The notes: generated by a model not told the origin, from the sequence alone. DNA of 64,000 bases from Agromyces protaetiae (GCF_030866785.1 NZ_CP133018.1:3162001-3226000), one strand, 5' to 3'; numbered from the stretch's first letter, positions 38,644 through 48,106 are shown. A program made the numbers and translations.

Positions 38644-38768
38644 CCGCCCATCGTATGGCCGCCGACGCATCCGCTCGCCGCGCCAGTCCGCGCACGAGGC
38701 ATCCGCCCGATGCCACACTCACCGGCCCCACCGCACCATCCGCGCTCCCGCGGTCCTGACCCCCCGCG

Positions 38769-38853
38769 CTCCTTGCTCAGGAAGCACGACGCGACGCGCC
38801 GCAGACGCGCGCCTCCGCCGCGGCGTGTCCACCCGTTCTTCCTGAGCAAGGAG
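38769..38853. repeat. Dispersed element with terminal inverted repeat, copy 1
   Basis: CTCCTTGCTCAGGAAG (38769-38784) and its perfect complement (38838-38853) bracket a GC-rich core containing GCGGCGTGTCCACCCGTTC. A second copy follows at 38951. The whole 469-bp gap 38644-39112 has no supportable gene. Confidence 0.85.
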
Positions 38854-38950
38854 AACGGCAGCACGCGATACCGGCGGAGCATCCGCCCGCATCACCCTGC
38901 CAGGCCCGGCCTGGCCAGGCCAGGCCCGGCCCCACCGCACCATCCGCCCC

Positions 38951-39022
38951 CTCAGGAAGCGCGACGCGCCGCGCCGCAGGCGCGCACCCCCACCGCGGCG
39001 TGTCCACCCGTTCGTCCTGAGC
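38951..39022. repeat. Dispersed element, copy 2
   Basis: Begins CTCAGGAAGCGCGACGCG and ends GTCCTGAGCAC; the core is nearly identical to copy 1, including GCGGCGTGTCCACCCGTTC. The outer ends of the inverted repeat are decayed. Confidence 0.8.
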
Positions 39023-39045
39023 ACGGGCCAGGGGCATGGGACACA

Positions 39046-39083
39046 CACGAGGGGCGGATGCCTCATGGCATCCGCCCCTCGTG
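39046..39083 (-). terminator. Terminator of clpC
   Basis: Perfect inverted repeat, CACGAGGGGCGGATGCC (39046-39062) and complement (39067-39083), loop TCAT, 30 bases after the clpC stop. Confidence 0.8.
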
Positions 39084-39112
39084 AGCGAAACGTGACCCGC
39101 GGGCCCGACGAT

Positions 39113-41641
39113 CTAGTCGCCCGACGCGGCCGCCAGGTCTGGCGTCGCCGACCCTGTGCCGAGCGCGGCGCCGGCGTTCACGCCGATGCCGACCGGCAGC
39201 GCACGCTGCGTGGTCGTGAACACGAACTCGCCGTCCTTGAAGTCGGCGTGCACGTGGTCGCCCGAGTTGAGTTCGCCGTGCAGGATCTTCTCCGACAGGC
39301 GGTCCTCGATCTCGTGCTGCACCGCGCGACGCAGCGGCCGGGCGCCGAGCGTCGGATCGAACCCGACCTCGATGAGCCGTTCCTTGGCCGCCTGCGTCAG
39401 CTCGACGGTCATGTCGCGGTCGAGCATGCGCTCGCTGAGCCGCTTGATGAACAGGTCGACGATCTGCAGCAGCTCTTCCTTCGACAACTGCGGGAACACG
39501 ATGATCTCATCGACGCGGTTCAGGAACTCAGGCTTGAAGTGCTTCTTCAGCTCCTCGTTCACCTTCGCACGCATGAGGTCGTACCCGGTGCGCGAGTCGC
39601 CCTCCATCTGGAAGCCGACGGGCCCGCCCGAGATGTCCTTCGTGCCGAGGTTCGTCGTCATGATGATGACGGTGTTCTTGAAGTCGACCACGCGCCCCTG
39701 ACCGTCGGTCAGGCGCCCCTCTTCGAGGATCTGCAGCAGCGAGTTGAAGATGTCGGGGTGCGCCTTCTCGATCTCGTCGAAGAGCACGACGCTGAACGGC
39801 TTGCGGCGCACCTTCTCGGTGAGCTGGCCGCCCTCTTCGAAGCCGACGAACCCGGGAGGGGCGCCGAACAGCCGCGAGACGGTGTGCTTCTCGCCGTACT
39901 CCGACATGTCGAGCGAGATCATCGCGGCCTCGTCGTCGAAGAGGAACTCCGCGAGCGCCTTGGCGAGCTCGGTCTTGCCGACGCCCGTGGGGCCGGCGAA
40001 GATGAACGACCCCGAGGGGCGCTTCGGGTCCTTGAGGCCCGCACGCGTGCGGCGGATCGTCTTCGACAGGGCGGAGATCGCCTCCTCCTGACCGATGACG
40101 CGCTCGTGCAGCGCCTTCTCCATGAAGACCAGCCGCGAGCTCTCCTCCTCGGTGAGCTTGAACACGGGGATGCCGGTCGCCTGCGCGAGCACCTCGGCGA
40201 TCAGACCCTCGTCGACGACCGCGGTGGTCTTGACGTCGCCCGACTTCCACTGCTTCTCGAGGCGCAGCCGCTCGCCGAGCAGCTGCTTCTCCTCGTCGCG
40301 GAGCGACGCGGCCTTCTCGAAGTCCTGCTCCTCGATCGCCGTCTCCTTCGCGGCGCGGACGACCGAGATCTTCTCGTCGAACTCGCGCAGCTCGGGCGGC
40401 GACGAGAGGATCGACAGGCGCAGGCGTGCGCCGGCCTCGTCGATCAGGTCGATGGCCTTGTCGGGCAGGAACCGGTCGCTGATGTAGCGGTCGGCGAGGT
40501 TCGCCGCGGCGACGATCGCTCCGTCGGTGATGGACACCTTGTGGTGCGCCTCGTACCGGTCGCGCAGCCCCTTGAGGATGTTGATCGCGTGGGGCAGGCT
40601 CGGCTCGGCGACCTGGATCGGTTGGAACCGACGCTCGAGCGCGGCGTCCTTCTCGAAGTGCTTGCGGTACTCGTCGAGGGTGGTCGCGCCGATGGTCTGC
40701 AGCTCGCCGCGCGCGAGCAGCGGCTTCAGGATCGAGGCGGCGTCGATCGCGCCCTCGGCCGCGCCGGCGCCCACGAGGGTGTGGATCTCGTCGATGAAGA
40801 CGATGATGTCGCCGCGCGTGCGGATCTCTTTGGTGACCTTCTTCAGGCGCTCTTCGAAGTCACCGCGGTAGCGGGACCCGGCGATGAGCGAGCCGAGGTC
40901 GAGCGAGTAGAGCTGCTTGTCCTTCAGCGTCTCGGGCACCTCGTTCTTCACGATCGCCTGCGCGAGGCCCTCGACGACGGCGGTCTTGCCGACGCCGGGC
41001 TCACCGATGAGGACGGGGTTGTTCTTGGAGCGACGCGAGAGGATCTGCATGACCCGCTCGATCTCCTTCTCGCGGCCGATGACCGGGTCGAGCTTCGACT
41101 CGCGGGCGGCCTGGGTGAGGTTGCGCCCGAACTGGTCGAGAATCTGCGATCCGCCCTGAGCCTGCTGCTGCTCGTTGGCGCCCACCTGGACCTGCTCCTT
41201 GCCCTGGTAGCCGGAGAGGAGCTGGATGACCTGCTGACGCACGCGGTTGAGGTCGGCGCCGAGCTTCACGAGCACCTGTGCCGCGACCCCCTCACCCTCA
41301 CGGATGAGGCCGAGCAGGATGTGCTCCGTCCCGATGTAGTTGTGGCCGAGCTGCAGCGCTTCGCGCAGTGACAGCTCGAGGACCTTCTTCGCCCGAGGCG
41401 TGAAGGGGATGTGCCCGGTCGGCGGCTGCTGGCCCTGGCCGATGATGTCCTGGACCTGCTCGCGCACCGCGTCGAGCGAGATTCCCAGCGACTCGAGCGC
41501 CTTGGCGGCCACGCCCTCACCCTCGTGGATGAGGCCGAGCAGGATGTGCTCGGTGCCGATGTAGTTGTGGTTCAGCATCTTGGCTTCTTCTTGGGCCAAG
41601 ACGACGACCCGGCGGGCTCGGTCGGTGAATCTCTCGAACAT
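39113..41641 (-). CDS. clpC: ATP-dependent Clp protease ATP-binding subunit ClpC
   Basis: 842 residues. Hsp100 unfoldase that feeds ClpP. Two Clp_N repeats ([18 protein letters not shown] and [18 protein letters not shown]), AAA domain 1 with GEPGVGKT, a UVR-like middle segment, AAA domain 2 with GPTGVGKT and the ClpP-docking side of domain 2 are present. ATG 41641 follows AAGGAGAGAG. A ClgR-like site and a divergent DUF2975-like operon lie upstream. The C-terminal 30 residues are Ala/Gly-rich. Confidence 0.98.
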   Translation of the reverse strand: MFERFTDRARRVVVLAQEEAKMLNHNYIGTEHILLGLIHEGEGVAAKALESLGISLDAVREQVQDIIGQGQQPPTGHIPFTPRAKKVLELSLREALQLGHNYIGTEHILLGLIREGEGVAAQVLVKLGADLNRVRQQVIQLLSGYQGKEQVQVGANEQQQAQGGSQILDQFGRNLTQAARESKLDPVIGREKEIERVMQILSRRSKNNPVLIGEPGVGKTAVVEGLAQAIVKNEVPETLKDKQLYSLDLGSLIAGSRYRGDFEERLKKVTKEIRTRGDIIVFIDEIHTLVGAGAAEGAIDAASILKPLLARGELQTIGATTLDEYRKHFEKDAALERRFQPIQVAEPSLPHAINILKGLRDRYEAHHKVSITDGAIVAAANLADRYISDRFLPDKAIDLIDEAGARLRLSILSSPPELREFDEKISVVRAAKETAIEEQDFEKAASLRDEEKQLLGERLRLEKQWKSGDVKTTAVVDEGLIAEVLAQATGIPVFKLTEEESSRLVFMEKALHERVIGQEEAISALSKTIRRTRAGLKDPKRPSGSFIFAGPTGVGKTELAKALAEFLFDDEAAMISLDMSEYGEKHTVSRLFGAPPGFVGFEEGGQLTEKVRRKPFSVVLFDEIEKAHPDIFNSLLQILEEGRLTDGQGRVVDFKNTVIIMTTNLGTKDISGGPVGFQMEGDSRTGYDLMRAKVNEELKKHFKPEFLNRVDEIIVFPQLSKEELLQIVDLFIKRLSERMLDRDMTVELTQAAKERLIEVGFDPTLGARPLRRAVQHEIEDRLSEKILHGELNSGDHVHADFKDGEFVFTTTQRALPVGIGVNAGAALGTGSATPDLAAASGD

Positions 41642-41720
41642 GCTCTCTCCTTGCGCGCAGGGTAGGTGCGTGCGTCGCGATACTTCGAGGGTAAACAGAT
41701 CGGATGCCTCGCGGGTGGCT

Positions 41721-41738
41721 GTTCGCCCTGGGCGCAGC
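41721..41738. promoter_or_regulatory. Possible ClgR operator upstream of clpC
   Basis: GTTCGCCCTGGGCGCAGC resembles the GTTCGC-N-GCGAAC-type site of the actinobacterial Clp regulator ClgR, with one half-site degraded. It lies about 80-97 bp upstream of clpC, between clpC and the divergent promoter. Confidence 0.35.
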
Positions 41739-41743
41739 GTGCC

Positions 41744-41773
41744 TTGACACCTGCCGCCACATGTGCCTAGCGT
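41744..41773 (+). promoter_or_regulatory. Promoter of the DUF2975-like/XRE operon
   Basis: Consensus -35 TTGACA (41744-41749), 18-bp spacer, -10 TAGCGT (41768-41773). The tandem operators begin at the end of the -10. Confidence 0.6.
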
Positions 41774-41803
41774 ATCGTTTATCGATGTTATCGAAATTCG
41801 ATA
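41773..41803. promoter_or_regulatory. Tandem operator pair, TATCG-N5-CGATA type
   Basis: Site 1 TATCGTTTATCGATG (41773-41787) and site 2 TATCGAAATTCGATA (41789-41803, perfect palindrome) are 16 bp apart start to start, in an AT-rich island just downstream of the -10. They are the likely target of the XRE protein encoded in the same operon. Confidence 0.65.
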
Positions 41804-41822
41804 TGCACAATCGGAGGGCTCC

Positions 41823-42440
41823 ATGACCACCTCGACCGACCCCAAGCGCATGACCCGCGGCGACACCCTGGCGATGTACTTCACGATGGCCGTCGGAGCG
41901 GTCGGCATCGGCGCGATCGCCTGGTCGGCCGCCGCACGCCTCATCGACGTCCTGCCCGGTCGCGACGTGCCGGTGCTCGTCCCGTTCGCCGGCGAACGTG
42001 CCGAACTGCCGATCGGCCCGAACGGCACGCCGGTCGAGGTGGACGTCGCCCAGGCGACGGTCACGGTCCCCGAACCGGCCGCGGCGACGCAGTTCGCCCT
42101 CGTCGCCGAGCCGATCGTGCACGCCGCGGCCTCGATCGCCGGCATCGTGCTGCTCGGCCTGCTGGCGTGGAACCTCGCACGCGGTCGCGCCTTCGCGAGC
42201 AGTACCGTGCGCCTGACCTGGTGGGGCGCCGGAGTGCTGGCCGTCGGCTGGTTCGCGGGCACGATGCTCACGAACATGACCGTGAACGGCGCGCTCTCGG
42301 CGATCAGCGAGTACACGTACGAGGGGATCAGGTTCTCGGCGAGCTGGCTGCCGTTCTTCGCCTTCCTCGCGCTCGGCGCCATCGGCGGTGCGTTCCAGAT
42401 CGGCGAAAAGCTGCAGCGCGAGACCGAAGGCCTCGTCTGA
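41823..42440 (+). CDS. DUF2975-like integral membrane protein
   Basis: 205 residues with four hydrophobic helices (about 17-40, 96-118, 128-150 and 170-190) and an external loop after helix 1 rich in Pro and Val. The overall plan and the downstream small XRE gene match the DUF2975/XRE pairing common in Gram-positive bacteria. Function unknown. GGAGG lies 4 bases before ATG 41823. The stop overlaps the XRE start (TGATG). Confidence 0.65.
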   Translation: MTTSTDPKRMTRGDTLAMYFTMAVGAVGIGAIAWSAAARLIDVLPGRDVPVLVPFAGERAELPIGPNGTPVEVDVAQATVTVPEPAAATQFALVAEPIVHAAASIAGIVLLGLLAWNLARGRAFASSTVRLTWWGAGVLAVGWFAGTMLTNMTVNGALSAISEYTYEGIRFSASWLPFFAFLALGAIGGAFQIGEKLQRETEGLV

Positions 42441-42691
42441 TGGCACCGGCAGATGCCGCCGACGTCCACGACATCCATTGCCGGCTCGACGAGCTGCTGG
42501 CCGAGCGCGGTCTCACGCTCGCGCGGCTCGCCGACCTCGTCGGCGTCACGGTCGTGAACCTCAGTGTGCTCAAGAACGACCGCGCACGCGCGATCAGGTT
42601 CTCGACGCTGCAGGCGATCTGCGAGGCGCTCGACTGCGAGGTCGGCGACCTGCTGGTCAGGCGCCGGGCGGATACCCCGTCGGCCCCGTGA
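42440..42691 (+). CDS. Small XRE/Cro-type transcriptional regulator
   Basis: 83 residues, essentially one HTH domain: LDELLAERGLTLARLADLVG, VTVVNLSVLKNDRARAIRFS and TLQAICEALDCEVGDLL. It belongs to the short YozG-like XRE proteins that accompany DUF2975 membrane proteins. It is translationally coupled to the preceding gene and probably autoregulates through the 41773-41803 operators. Confidence 0.9.
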   Translation: MAPADAADVHDIHCRLDELLAERGLTLARLADLVGVTVVNLSVLKNDRARAIRFSTLQAICEALDCEVGDLLVRRRADTPSAP

Positions 42692-42700
42692 CCGCCGCGA

Positions 42701-43165
42701 CTACTTGATCGGGACCTCGATCTCCTCGCCCTGGATGCGGACGGTGAGCGGCTCGGTGGTGGTCACGTCGAGCGGGGTCCAGAAGACCGTGGTGTACGGC
42801 ACGAAGTCCATCGTGCAGACCTGGTCTTCGGCGTACTCCTTCGTCACGATCTCGACGGTGTTGCCCTCGCCCCGCGGCTCGACGACGCGGATGTCGGTGC
42901 CGACGACCGGGCAGGTCGACGAGCCCCACGTGGTGATCGCGAGCTGGCCGCCCTGCTGCAGCCAGACGGCCGAGGTCTCGCCCTCGACGGCGTGCGACTC
43001 CTCCTCGGCCGCGCCCTCTTCGTCTTCGGCGACGACGTGCTCGACCTCGGGCTCGCCCGCGTACGACTCGGCGGGCGAGGTGCCCGGGGCGCACGCGGCG
43101 AGCAGGAAGACGGAGGCGAGCGCGGCGCCCGCGAGCGCGGCGCGACGAAGCGAGGTGGAAGCCAT
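42701..43165 (-). CDS. Lipoprotein of unknown function
   Basis: 154 residues. Signal peptide and lipobox LLAAC (Cys at about residue 25), a Glu-rich linker (EDEEGAAEEES), then a beta domain with two cysteines (SSTCPVV and DQVCTMD). No family recognised. TACCAT (43177-43172) is 6 bases before ATG 43165. It is convergent with the XRE gene, with only 9 bp between them, and divergent from pirin. Confidence 0.72.
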   Translation of the reverse strand: MASTSLRRAALAGAALASVFLLAACAPGTSPAESYAGEPEVEHVVAEDEEGAAEEESHAVEGETSAVWLQQGGQLAITTWGSSTCPVVGTDIRVVEPRGEGNTVEIVTKEYAEDQVCTMDFVPYTTVFWTPLDVTTTEPLTVRIQGEEIEVPIK

Positions 43166-43223
43166 GCGGCTATGGTATCGGCTCCGCCGCCCCCACAATT
43201 TCATGCACGCGTATGATGCCGTC

Positions 43224-44276
43224 GTGAGCAACCTCGAGCGCGACCCGGTCGAGTTGCAGGTTCCCGTGCGCGAGCCTGCCGGCCCTGCCATGACCGTCCT
43301 GCAGCCGCGCGACGTTCCGCTGGGCGGCGTCCGCGCCATGCAGGTGCGCCGGACGCTCCCCCAGCGCGGCCGCACCACGATCGGGGCCTGGTGCTTCGCC
43401 GACCACTATGGGCCGGACGAGGTCGCCGAGACCGGCGGCATGGTGGTCCCGCCGCATCCGCACACCGGCCTGCAGACCGTCAGCTGGCTGTTCGAGGGCG
43501 AGATCGAGCACCGCGACTCGACCGGCGTGCGCGCACTCGTGCGTCCCGGCGCCGTGAACCTCATGACCGCCGGTCGCGGCATCTCGCACTCCGAGGTCTC
43601 GACGTCCGGGACGACGCGCCTCCACGGCGTCCAGCTCTGGGTCGCGCTTCCGGATGCCTCGCGGCACACGATGCCCGTCTTCGAGCACGCCGAGACGACG
43701 CCCGTGCCGGTCGACGACGCGACCGTCCGCGTGTTCGCGGGGTCCCTGCCGGGTGTGCCAGGCGAGGCATCCGTCACCGCCTTCTCGCCGCTCGTCGGCG
43801 CCCAGATCGAGCTGCCGGCCGGCGGCGAGGCGTGGATCGACCTCGATCCCGCGTTCGAGCACGGCGTGCTCGTCGACCTCGGCCCCGTGGGGGTGACCGT
43901 GCCCAAACGCGACGACGAGGCCGACGAGGCGCCCGAGGGCGCCGACGGGCTCGCGGTCGCCGGGCATACGACCGTGCTCGAGCGCAGCGAGCTCGGTCAC
44001 CTCGCGACCGGCTACGACGGCGTGCGGCTGCGCGCATCGGATGCCCCGGTCCGGGTGATCCTCATCGGCGGTGTGCCGTTCGGCGAACAGCTCGTCATGT
44101 GGTGGAACTTCATCGGCCGCGACCACGACGAGATCGTCGAGTTCCGCCGCCAGTGGCAGGCCGACGTCATCGACGGTGCCGACCGTGACGGCCGTTTCGG
44201 CACGGTCGACGGCTACGACGGCGACGCACTGCCCGCGCCCGAGCTGCCGACCGTCCGGCTGAAGCCCCGCGACTGA
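43224..44276 (+). CDS. Pirin family protein
   Basis: 350 residues, a bicupin. The metal site of the N-terminal cupin is intact: PHPHTGLQTVSWLFEG (two His) and GRGISHSEV (His and Glu). Pirins bind iron and act as quercetinases or redox sensors; the role here is unknown. The start is GTG 43224, fixed by TATGAT (43212-43217) 6 bases upstream, an unusual leaderless GTG. A terminator hairpin follows. Confidence 0.92.
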   Translation: MSNLERDPVELQVPVREPAGPAMTVLQPRDVPLGGVRAMQVRRTLPQRGRTTIGAWCFADHYGPDEVAETGGMVVPPHPHTGLQTVSWLFEGEIEHRDSTGVRALVRPGAVNLMTAGRGISHSEVSTSGTTRLHGVQLWVALPDASRHTMPVFEHAETTPVPVDDATVRVFAGSLPGVPGEASVTAFSPLVGAQIELPAGGEAWIDLDPAFEHGVLVDLGPVGVTVPKRDDEADEAPEGADGLAVAGHTTVLERSELGHLATGYDGVRLRASDAPVRVILIGGVPFGEQLVMWWNFIGRDHDEIVEFRRQWQADVIDGADRDGRFGTVDGYDGDALPAPELPTVRLKPRD

Positions 44277-44324
44277 CCGGGCCGACACCGTTCGCGAGGC
44301 GGCTCAGCGCGCCACCTCTGTCCC

Positions 44325-44349
44325 TCCGCGCCAGCAGTGCTGGCGCGGA
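44325..44349 (+). terminator. Terminator between pirin and the RHS gene
   Basis: TCCGCGCCAGCA and TGCTGGCGCGGA form a perfect 12-bp inverted repeat around one base, 48 bp after the pirin stop. Confidence 0.65.
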
Positions 44350-44416
44350 CCTGCAGAAATGGCGCAACGCTTCCGCTCGATAGACCCGCTCATCGGTATA
44401 CTGTTATGCTTCGGCG

Positions 44417-47400
44417 ATGATCGGTCGTGCTGGCGGCATTCCGCGCCGTGCGGGCGTCGGCATGGGAGCGGCGCTGACGGCCGTAGCGCTCGTCGTCGTC
44501 GGCAGCATGACCTCGGCGTGGGCTTCCCCGACCGGGAACCCAGGAGCCGGCGCGCCGGTGGTTGGCGGGTTCGGGCTGGGCGACGGCCTCGAAGGCCTCA
44601 TCGACGAGCGCGACGGCGCGCTCTCCGTATCGGTGGCTGTGGCGGAGCTCACCCTGACCTGGGACTCCCGTTCGAGCGCCGAAGATCGGTACGGGTTCGG
44701 TTCGGGGTGGGGCATCGGCCTGAGCCGGGTCGACACCGAGGGAGGCGTGTACGTGTCGCCCTCGTCGGGCGGCAGGTATGCCGCGGATGACACGCAGGTG
44801 TCGGGGCTCTCCGGGTATCCGACGGCGGATGTGCGCTTCGAGCAGGTGCCCGGCGGGGTGCTGCAGGGCCGGCCCGACGAAGCTCGTGGTGAGGTCGGAT
44901 ACTCCTTCGTCCTCCGCGAACTCGGAGGTCTGACGACGTATTTCTCCGTCGACGGCGACCCGGTGGCCCGGGTCTCCGCGACGGGGCAGCGGTTGGATTG
45001 GGCGTGGCACCCGGTGAGCCCGCACCGTCTGCTGTCGGTGGTCGACGAGTTCGGCGTCGTCACCGCATTGGACTGGACGGATCCGGGCGCGGTGATCGTG
45101 CGCCCTGGCGAGAACCTTCCGCCGCCCGACCATGGTGCCGCGTCGGAATGGCGGATCGAACTCGACGGCGGCCAGGTCACCTCGGTGGTGGACCCGATCG
45201 GTGATCGTGCCCGCGTCGGCTATGCGCCCAGCGGCCTCGTCGACCGGTTGAGCGGCAGCTCCGGGGCGATCACGTCGGTTGCATGGCAGTCCCACGAGGA
45301 TCAGGTGCCGCGCATCAGTACGCTCCGTACCACGGATGCCTCGGGCACGGAGCTGAGCACACGGAGCTGGAGTCTCGGTGACGCGAATCTCGCCTCTGGG
45401 TGGCCGGATGTGCAGACGCCGGTCGATCTTGGTCTCGCGCCTGCATCGTCATTCCGGTACGAGAGCGAGATCTCCGACGGATCGACGCGCGTGCGGTCGG
45501 TATACGGACCCTTGCACACCCTGCAGTCGAGGGTCCTCGTCGCCTCCACGGCCTCCGGCGACCTCGAGTTGCAGTCGCAGACGTTCACCTACCCCGAAGC
45601 CGCCGGCGGAGCGGCCGATCCGGGTGCCCTCCCGGTGAACTGGTCCCGTCCGCTCGTCACCGAGGTCACGCATTCGGACGAGACCGGTGCCACCCGAACG
45701 CTGACCGAGCAGTTCGAGTACGACGACGTGGGCCGACTCGTGCTCCGCACGCAGCCCGATGGGACGGTCGTCGAGGTCGAGTATGCCCCGAGCAGCCCGG
45801 GCGAGACCGGTCCACCGATCGGGCTTCCGGTGCTCGAGACCACGACCGCACCGGACGGATTGATCACCCGAGCCCGGCACACGCTGACTGACGACGGCAC
45901 ATCCCTCCTCGCGACCGAGGAGCTCACCGGGCGGACCGGCGGGGAACTCGCGCCTGTGAGCCGAACCGAGTACACCGTCGAGCCGGATGGCTACGTGTCC
46001 GAAGAACGTGTCTTCCCCGGGGGCGACCCCGACGCGGAGCCGGTCGTCACCCAGCACCGGAGATCGATCGACCTGGACCGTGGCGAGATGACCGGCAGCG
46101 AGACGATCGCCGCGGGGTCCAGCGCCGAGGCCACCACGACGACCGTGACCTCGCTCCGGCACGGTGGCGTCACCGAACAGGTCGATGCGCTCGGCAACCG
46201 CGCGACCGCGACGTTCGACGTACTCGGCCGGCTCCTGACCGAGACCGCCGCCGGGCTGACGACGACGACCGCGTACGAGTCCGCCGAGCGCCACGGCCGG
46301 AACGCCACGACCGTGACCGACCCGGCCGGTCGCGCGTCCACTGAGATCGTCGACCCACTCGGCAGGATCACCGCCGCGCACGACAACATCGACCATGGCG
46401 TCGTGAGTCCCGGTCACGTGCGCGTCGCGGAGACCCGGACGTATCCCGCACCGGGCCTCGTCGAGGTCACCGATGCGTGGGGTGCGGTCACCAAGACCCG
46501 GCAGGACATCTTCGGCCGCACCGTCGAGTCCGTCGCCCCGGGCGGGCTCACGATGCAGACCGACGCGGACGGCACGATCACGACAACGACGTACTGGGCG
46601 GACGGCTCCCGCAAACGGCGCACGCGAGCGAACGCGACCACCGGCGAACAGACTGACATCGGGTACTACTGGTCCGGCGGCATGCTCGTCAACGAAACGC
46701 ATGCGAGCGGGGACACCGATGCCGCTGCCGATGCCGCTGCCGATGCCGCTGCCGAGGTGAGCTATCTCATCGGCGCCGGACGTCACGCCCGCACGACACC
46801 CGACGGCACGCAGTACTCCGACGCCGATCGCCACGGCAACATCGTCGAGACCACCGACGAACACGGCATCCGCGCCGCCTATTACTCGTACTCCGACTAC
46901 GGCATCGCCCGGATCACCGGCCCGGGGAACGACGCGACGGGCATCGCACGGAATCCGTTCCAGTACGCCGGCGAATACACCAGTGAAGACGGCACCCAGC
47001 CGCTCGGCTCGCGCACCTACGATCCTCGCCTCATGCAGTTCACGACCCCCGACACCGAACCGCTGCACAACCTCCGCGCGTATGCCGACCTGAACCCGAT
47101 CATGAACGTCGACCCGAGCGGCACGAGCGCGAACCTCGACGAGGTGCTCAACTGGGTCATGTTCGGCGTTGCGGTCACGGCTGCCGCCTTCAGCGTGCCC
47201 ACGCTCGCGGCCGCCACGCCGGTCGGCGCACCCGCCATCTTCTCGTTCGCCGCAGCGGTCGTCGCGGGCGCCGCCGACGCCGTGAACCTCGGCATTACGG
47301 CCGCCGTGCTCATCAAGCAGTACAAGCCGCAGTGGTACGGCGATGCAGACACGAGCATGCTCGAGTCCGAGGAGCTTCGGCGTGCCGGATACGGGCTCGC

Positions 47401-48106
47401 CGCCGCAGCCGCACCCGGAGCCCTGTCGGCGCTCCTCTCACGCGGCTTCACCCGCCTCGCGAACCCGAAGATCGTCAAGAACGAGTCATTCGTGAGCGAT
47501 CTCAAGCACCTCGACGACGACCATCGCGCGGCGGCACTCCGCATCAGGATGAAGAAGGACCGGACCGGCAAAGCGTACTTCCACGGCACGAAGCTGTACG
47601 CCTATACCAAGATCCGCCAGATGGGCTTCAAAGCCCCGTCGGGGAGCGATCGTGCCCTCTACGGCATTGGCACCTACTTGGCGAAGGATTCGCGTACGTC
47701 GGTCAGGGACTACGGGCGCCATCTCATCAGGCTCGATCCTGGCGGGGTCGTGCGGGCCATGAAGGTCGATGCGTTCCGCCAATGGTCGACACCGGGCTCG
47801 GGCACGGTGTACGGCCTGCGGAACCCGTATTGGACGAAGACCTCCCCGTTCTGGGTGCGCAAATACACCCGGATGTTCGCGTCGGTGGACGAGGTCGAGG
47901 CGTACCGGGAGAGGCACAGCATTCAAGCCGTGTTCATCGCTCGGGACTTCGAAGGCACGGTGTCGCACCCCGGACATGGCACGGTGCTCCACTACCTCCG
48001 CGTGCCGCAGAGCACCGTCGCCAGCGGCGTACTCACGAAATCCCGACTCACCTTCCTCTTCCCCTCGACCCCGGCTCCAGGGCTTCCGCCTCGCGGTCGG
48101 TGGTAG
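44417..48106 (+). CDS. Secreted RHS/YD-repeat protein with C-terminal PARP-like ADP-ribosyltransferase domain
   Basis: 1229 residues. A Sec signal ends MTSAWA before SPTG. Degenerate YD repeats follow (for example FEYDDVGRLVLRTQPDGTVV), then the RHS core (about residues 840-905: NPFQYAGEYTSEDG, YDPRLMQFTTPD, NLRAYADLNPIMNVDPSG). After two hydrophobic helices the last 190 residues change character: YFHGTKLYAYTKIRQMGF with His1056, then LYGIGTYLAKDSRTSVRDYG with Tyr1082 and Tyr1087. HGT plus GxGxYLA-S matches the PARP-like ART fold. TATGCT is 6 bases before the ATG. No small immunity gene follows; the next gene is convergent. Confidence 0.82.
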   Translation: MIGRAGGIPRRAGVGMGAALTAVALVVVGSMTSAWASPTGNPGAGAPVVGGFGLGDGLEGLIDERDGALSVSVAVAELTLTWDSRSSAEDRYGFGSGWGIGLSRVDTEGGVYVSPSSGGRYAADDTQVSGLSGYPTADVRFEQVPGGVLQGRPDEARGEVGYSFVLRELGGLTTYFSVDGDPVARVSATGQRLDWAWHPVSPHRLLSVVDEFGVVTALDWTDPGAVIVRPGENLPPPDHGAASEWRIELDGGQVTSVVDPIGDRARVGYAPSGLVDRLSGSSGAITSVAWQSHEDQVPRISTLRTTDASGTELSTRSWSLGDANLASGWPDVQTPVDLGLAPASSFRYESEISDGSTRVRSVYGPLHTLQSRVLVASTASGDLELQSQTFTYPEAAGGAADPGALPVNWSRPLVTEVTHSDETGATRTLTEQFEYDDVGRLVLRTQPDGTVVEVEYAPSSPGETGPPIGLPVLETTTAPDGLITRARHTLTDDGTSLLATEELTGRTGGELAPVSRTEYTVEPDGYVSEERVFPGGDPDAEPVVTQHRRSIDLDRGEMTGSETIAAGSSAEATTTTVTSLRHGGVTEQVDALGNRATATFDVLGRLLTETAAGLTTTTAYESAERHGRNATTVTDPAGRASTEIVDPLGRITAAHDNIDHGVVSPGHVRVAETRTYPAPGLVEVTDAWGAVTKTRQDIFGRTVESVAPGGLTMQTDADGTITTTTYWADGSRKRRTRANATTGEQTDIGYYWSGGMLVNETHASGDTDAAADAAADAAAEVSYLIGAGRHARTTPDGTQYSDADRHGNIVETTDEHGIRAAYYSYSDYGIARITGPGNDATGIARNPFQYAGEYTSEDGTQPLGSRTYDPRLMQFTTPDTEPLHNLRAYADLNPIMNVDPSGTSANLDEVLNWVMFGVAVTAAAFSVPTLAAATPVGAPAIFSFAAAVVAGAADAVNLGITAAVLIKQYKPQWYGDADTSMLESEELRRAGYGLAAAAAPGALSALLSRGFTRLANPKIVKNESFVSDLKHLDDDHRAAALRIRMKKDRTGKAYFHGTKLYAYTKIRQMGFKAPSGSDRALYGIGTYLAKDSRTSVRDYGRHLIRLDPGGVVRAMKVDAFRQWSTPGSGTVYGLRNPYWTKTSPFWVRKYTRMFASVDEVEAYRERHSIQAVFIARDFEGTVSHPGHGTVLHYLRVPQSTVASGVLTKSRLTFLFPSTPAPGLPPRGRW
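46718..46753 (+). repeat. 12-bp in-frame microsatellite inside the RHS gene
   Basis: Three perfect copies of GATGCCGCTGCC encode Asp-Ala-Ala-Ala three times. Unit number can change without a frameshift. Confidence 0.9.

Noticed and set aside
38719-39066. Small minus-strand ORFs with a repeated NGWTRRGGGARLRR phrase
   Set aside because: They are translations of the two repeat elements, without RBS or conservation evidence.
39065-41371. A long plus-strand ORF opposite clpC
   Set aside because: Arg/Leu/Glu-rich shadow translation of clpC.
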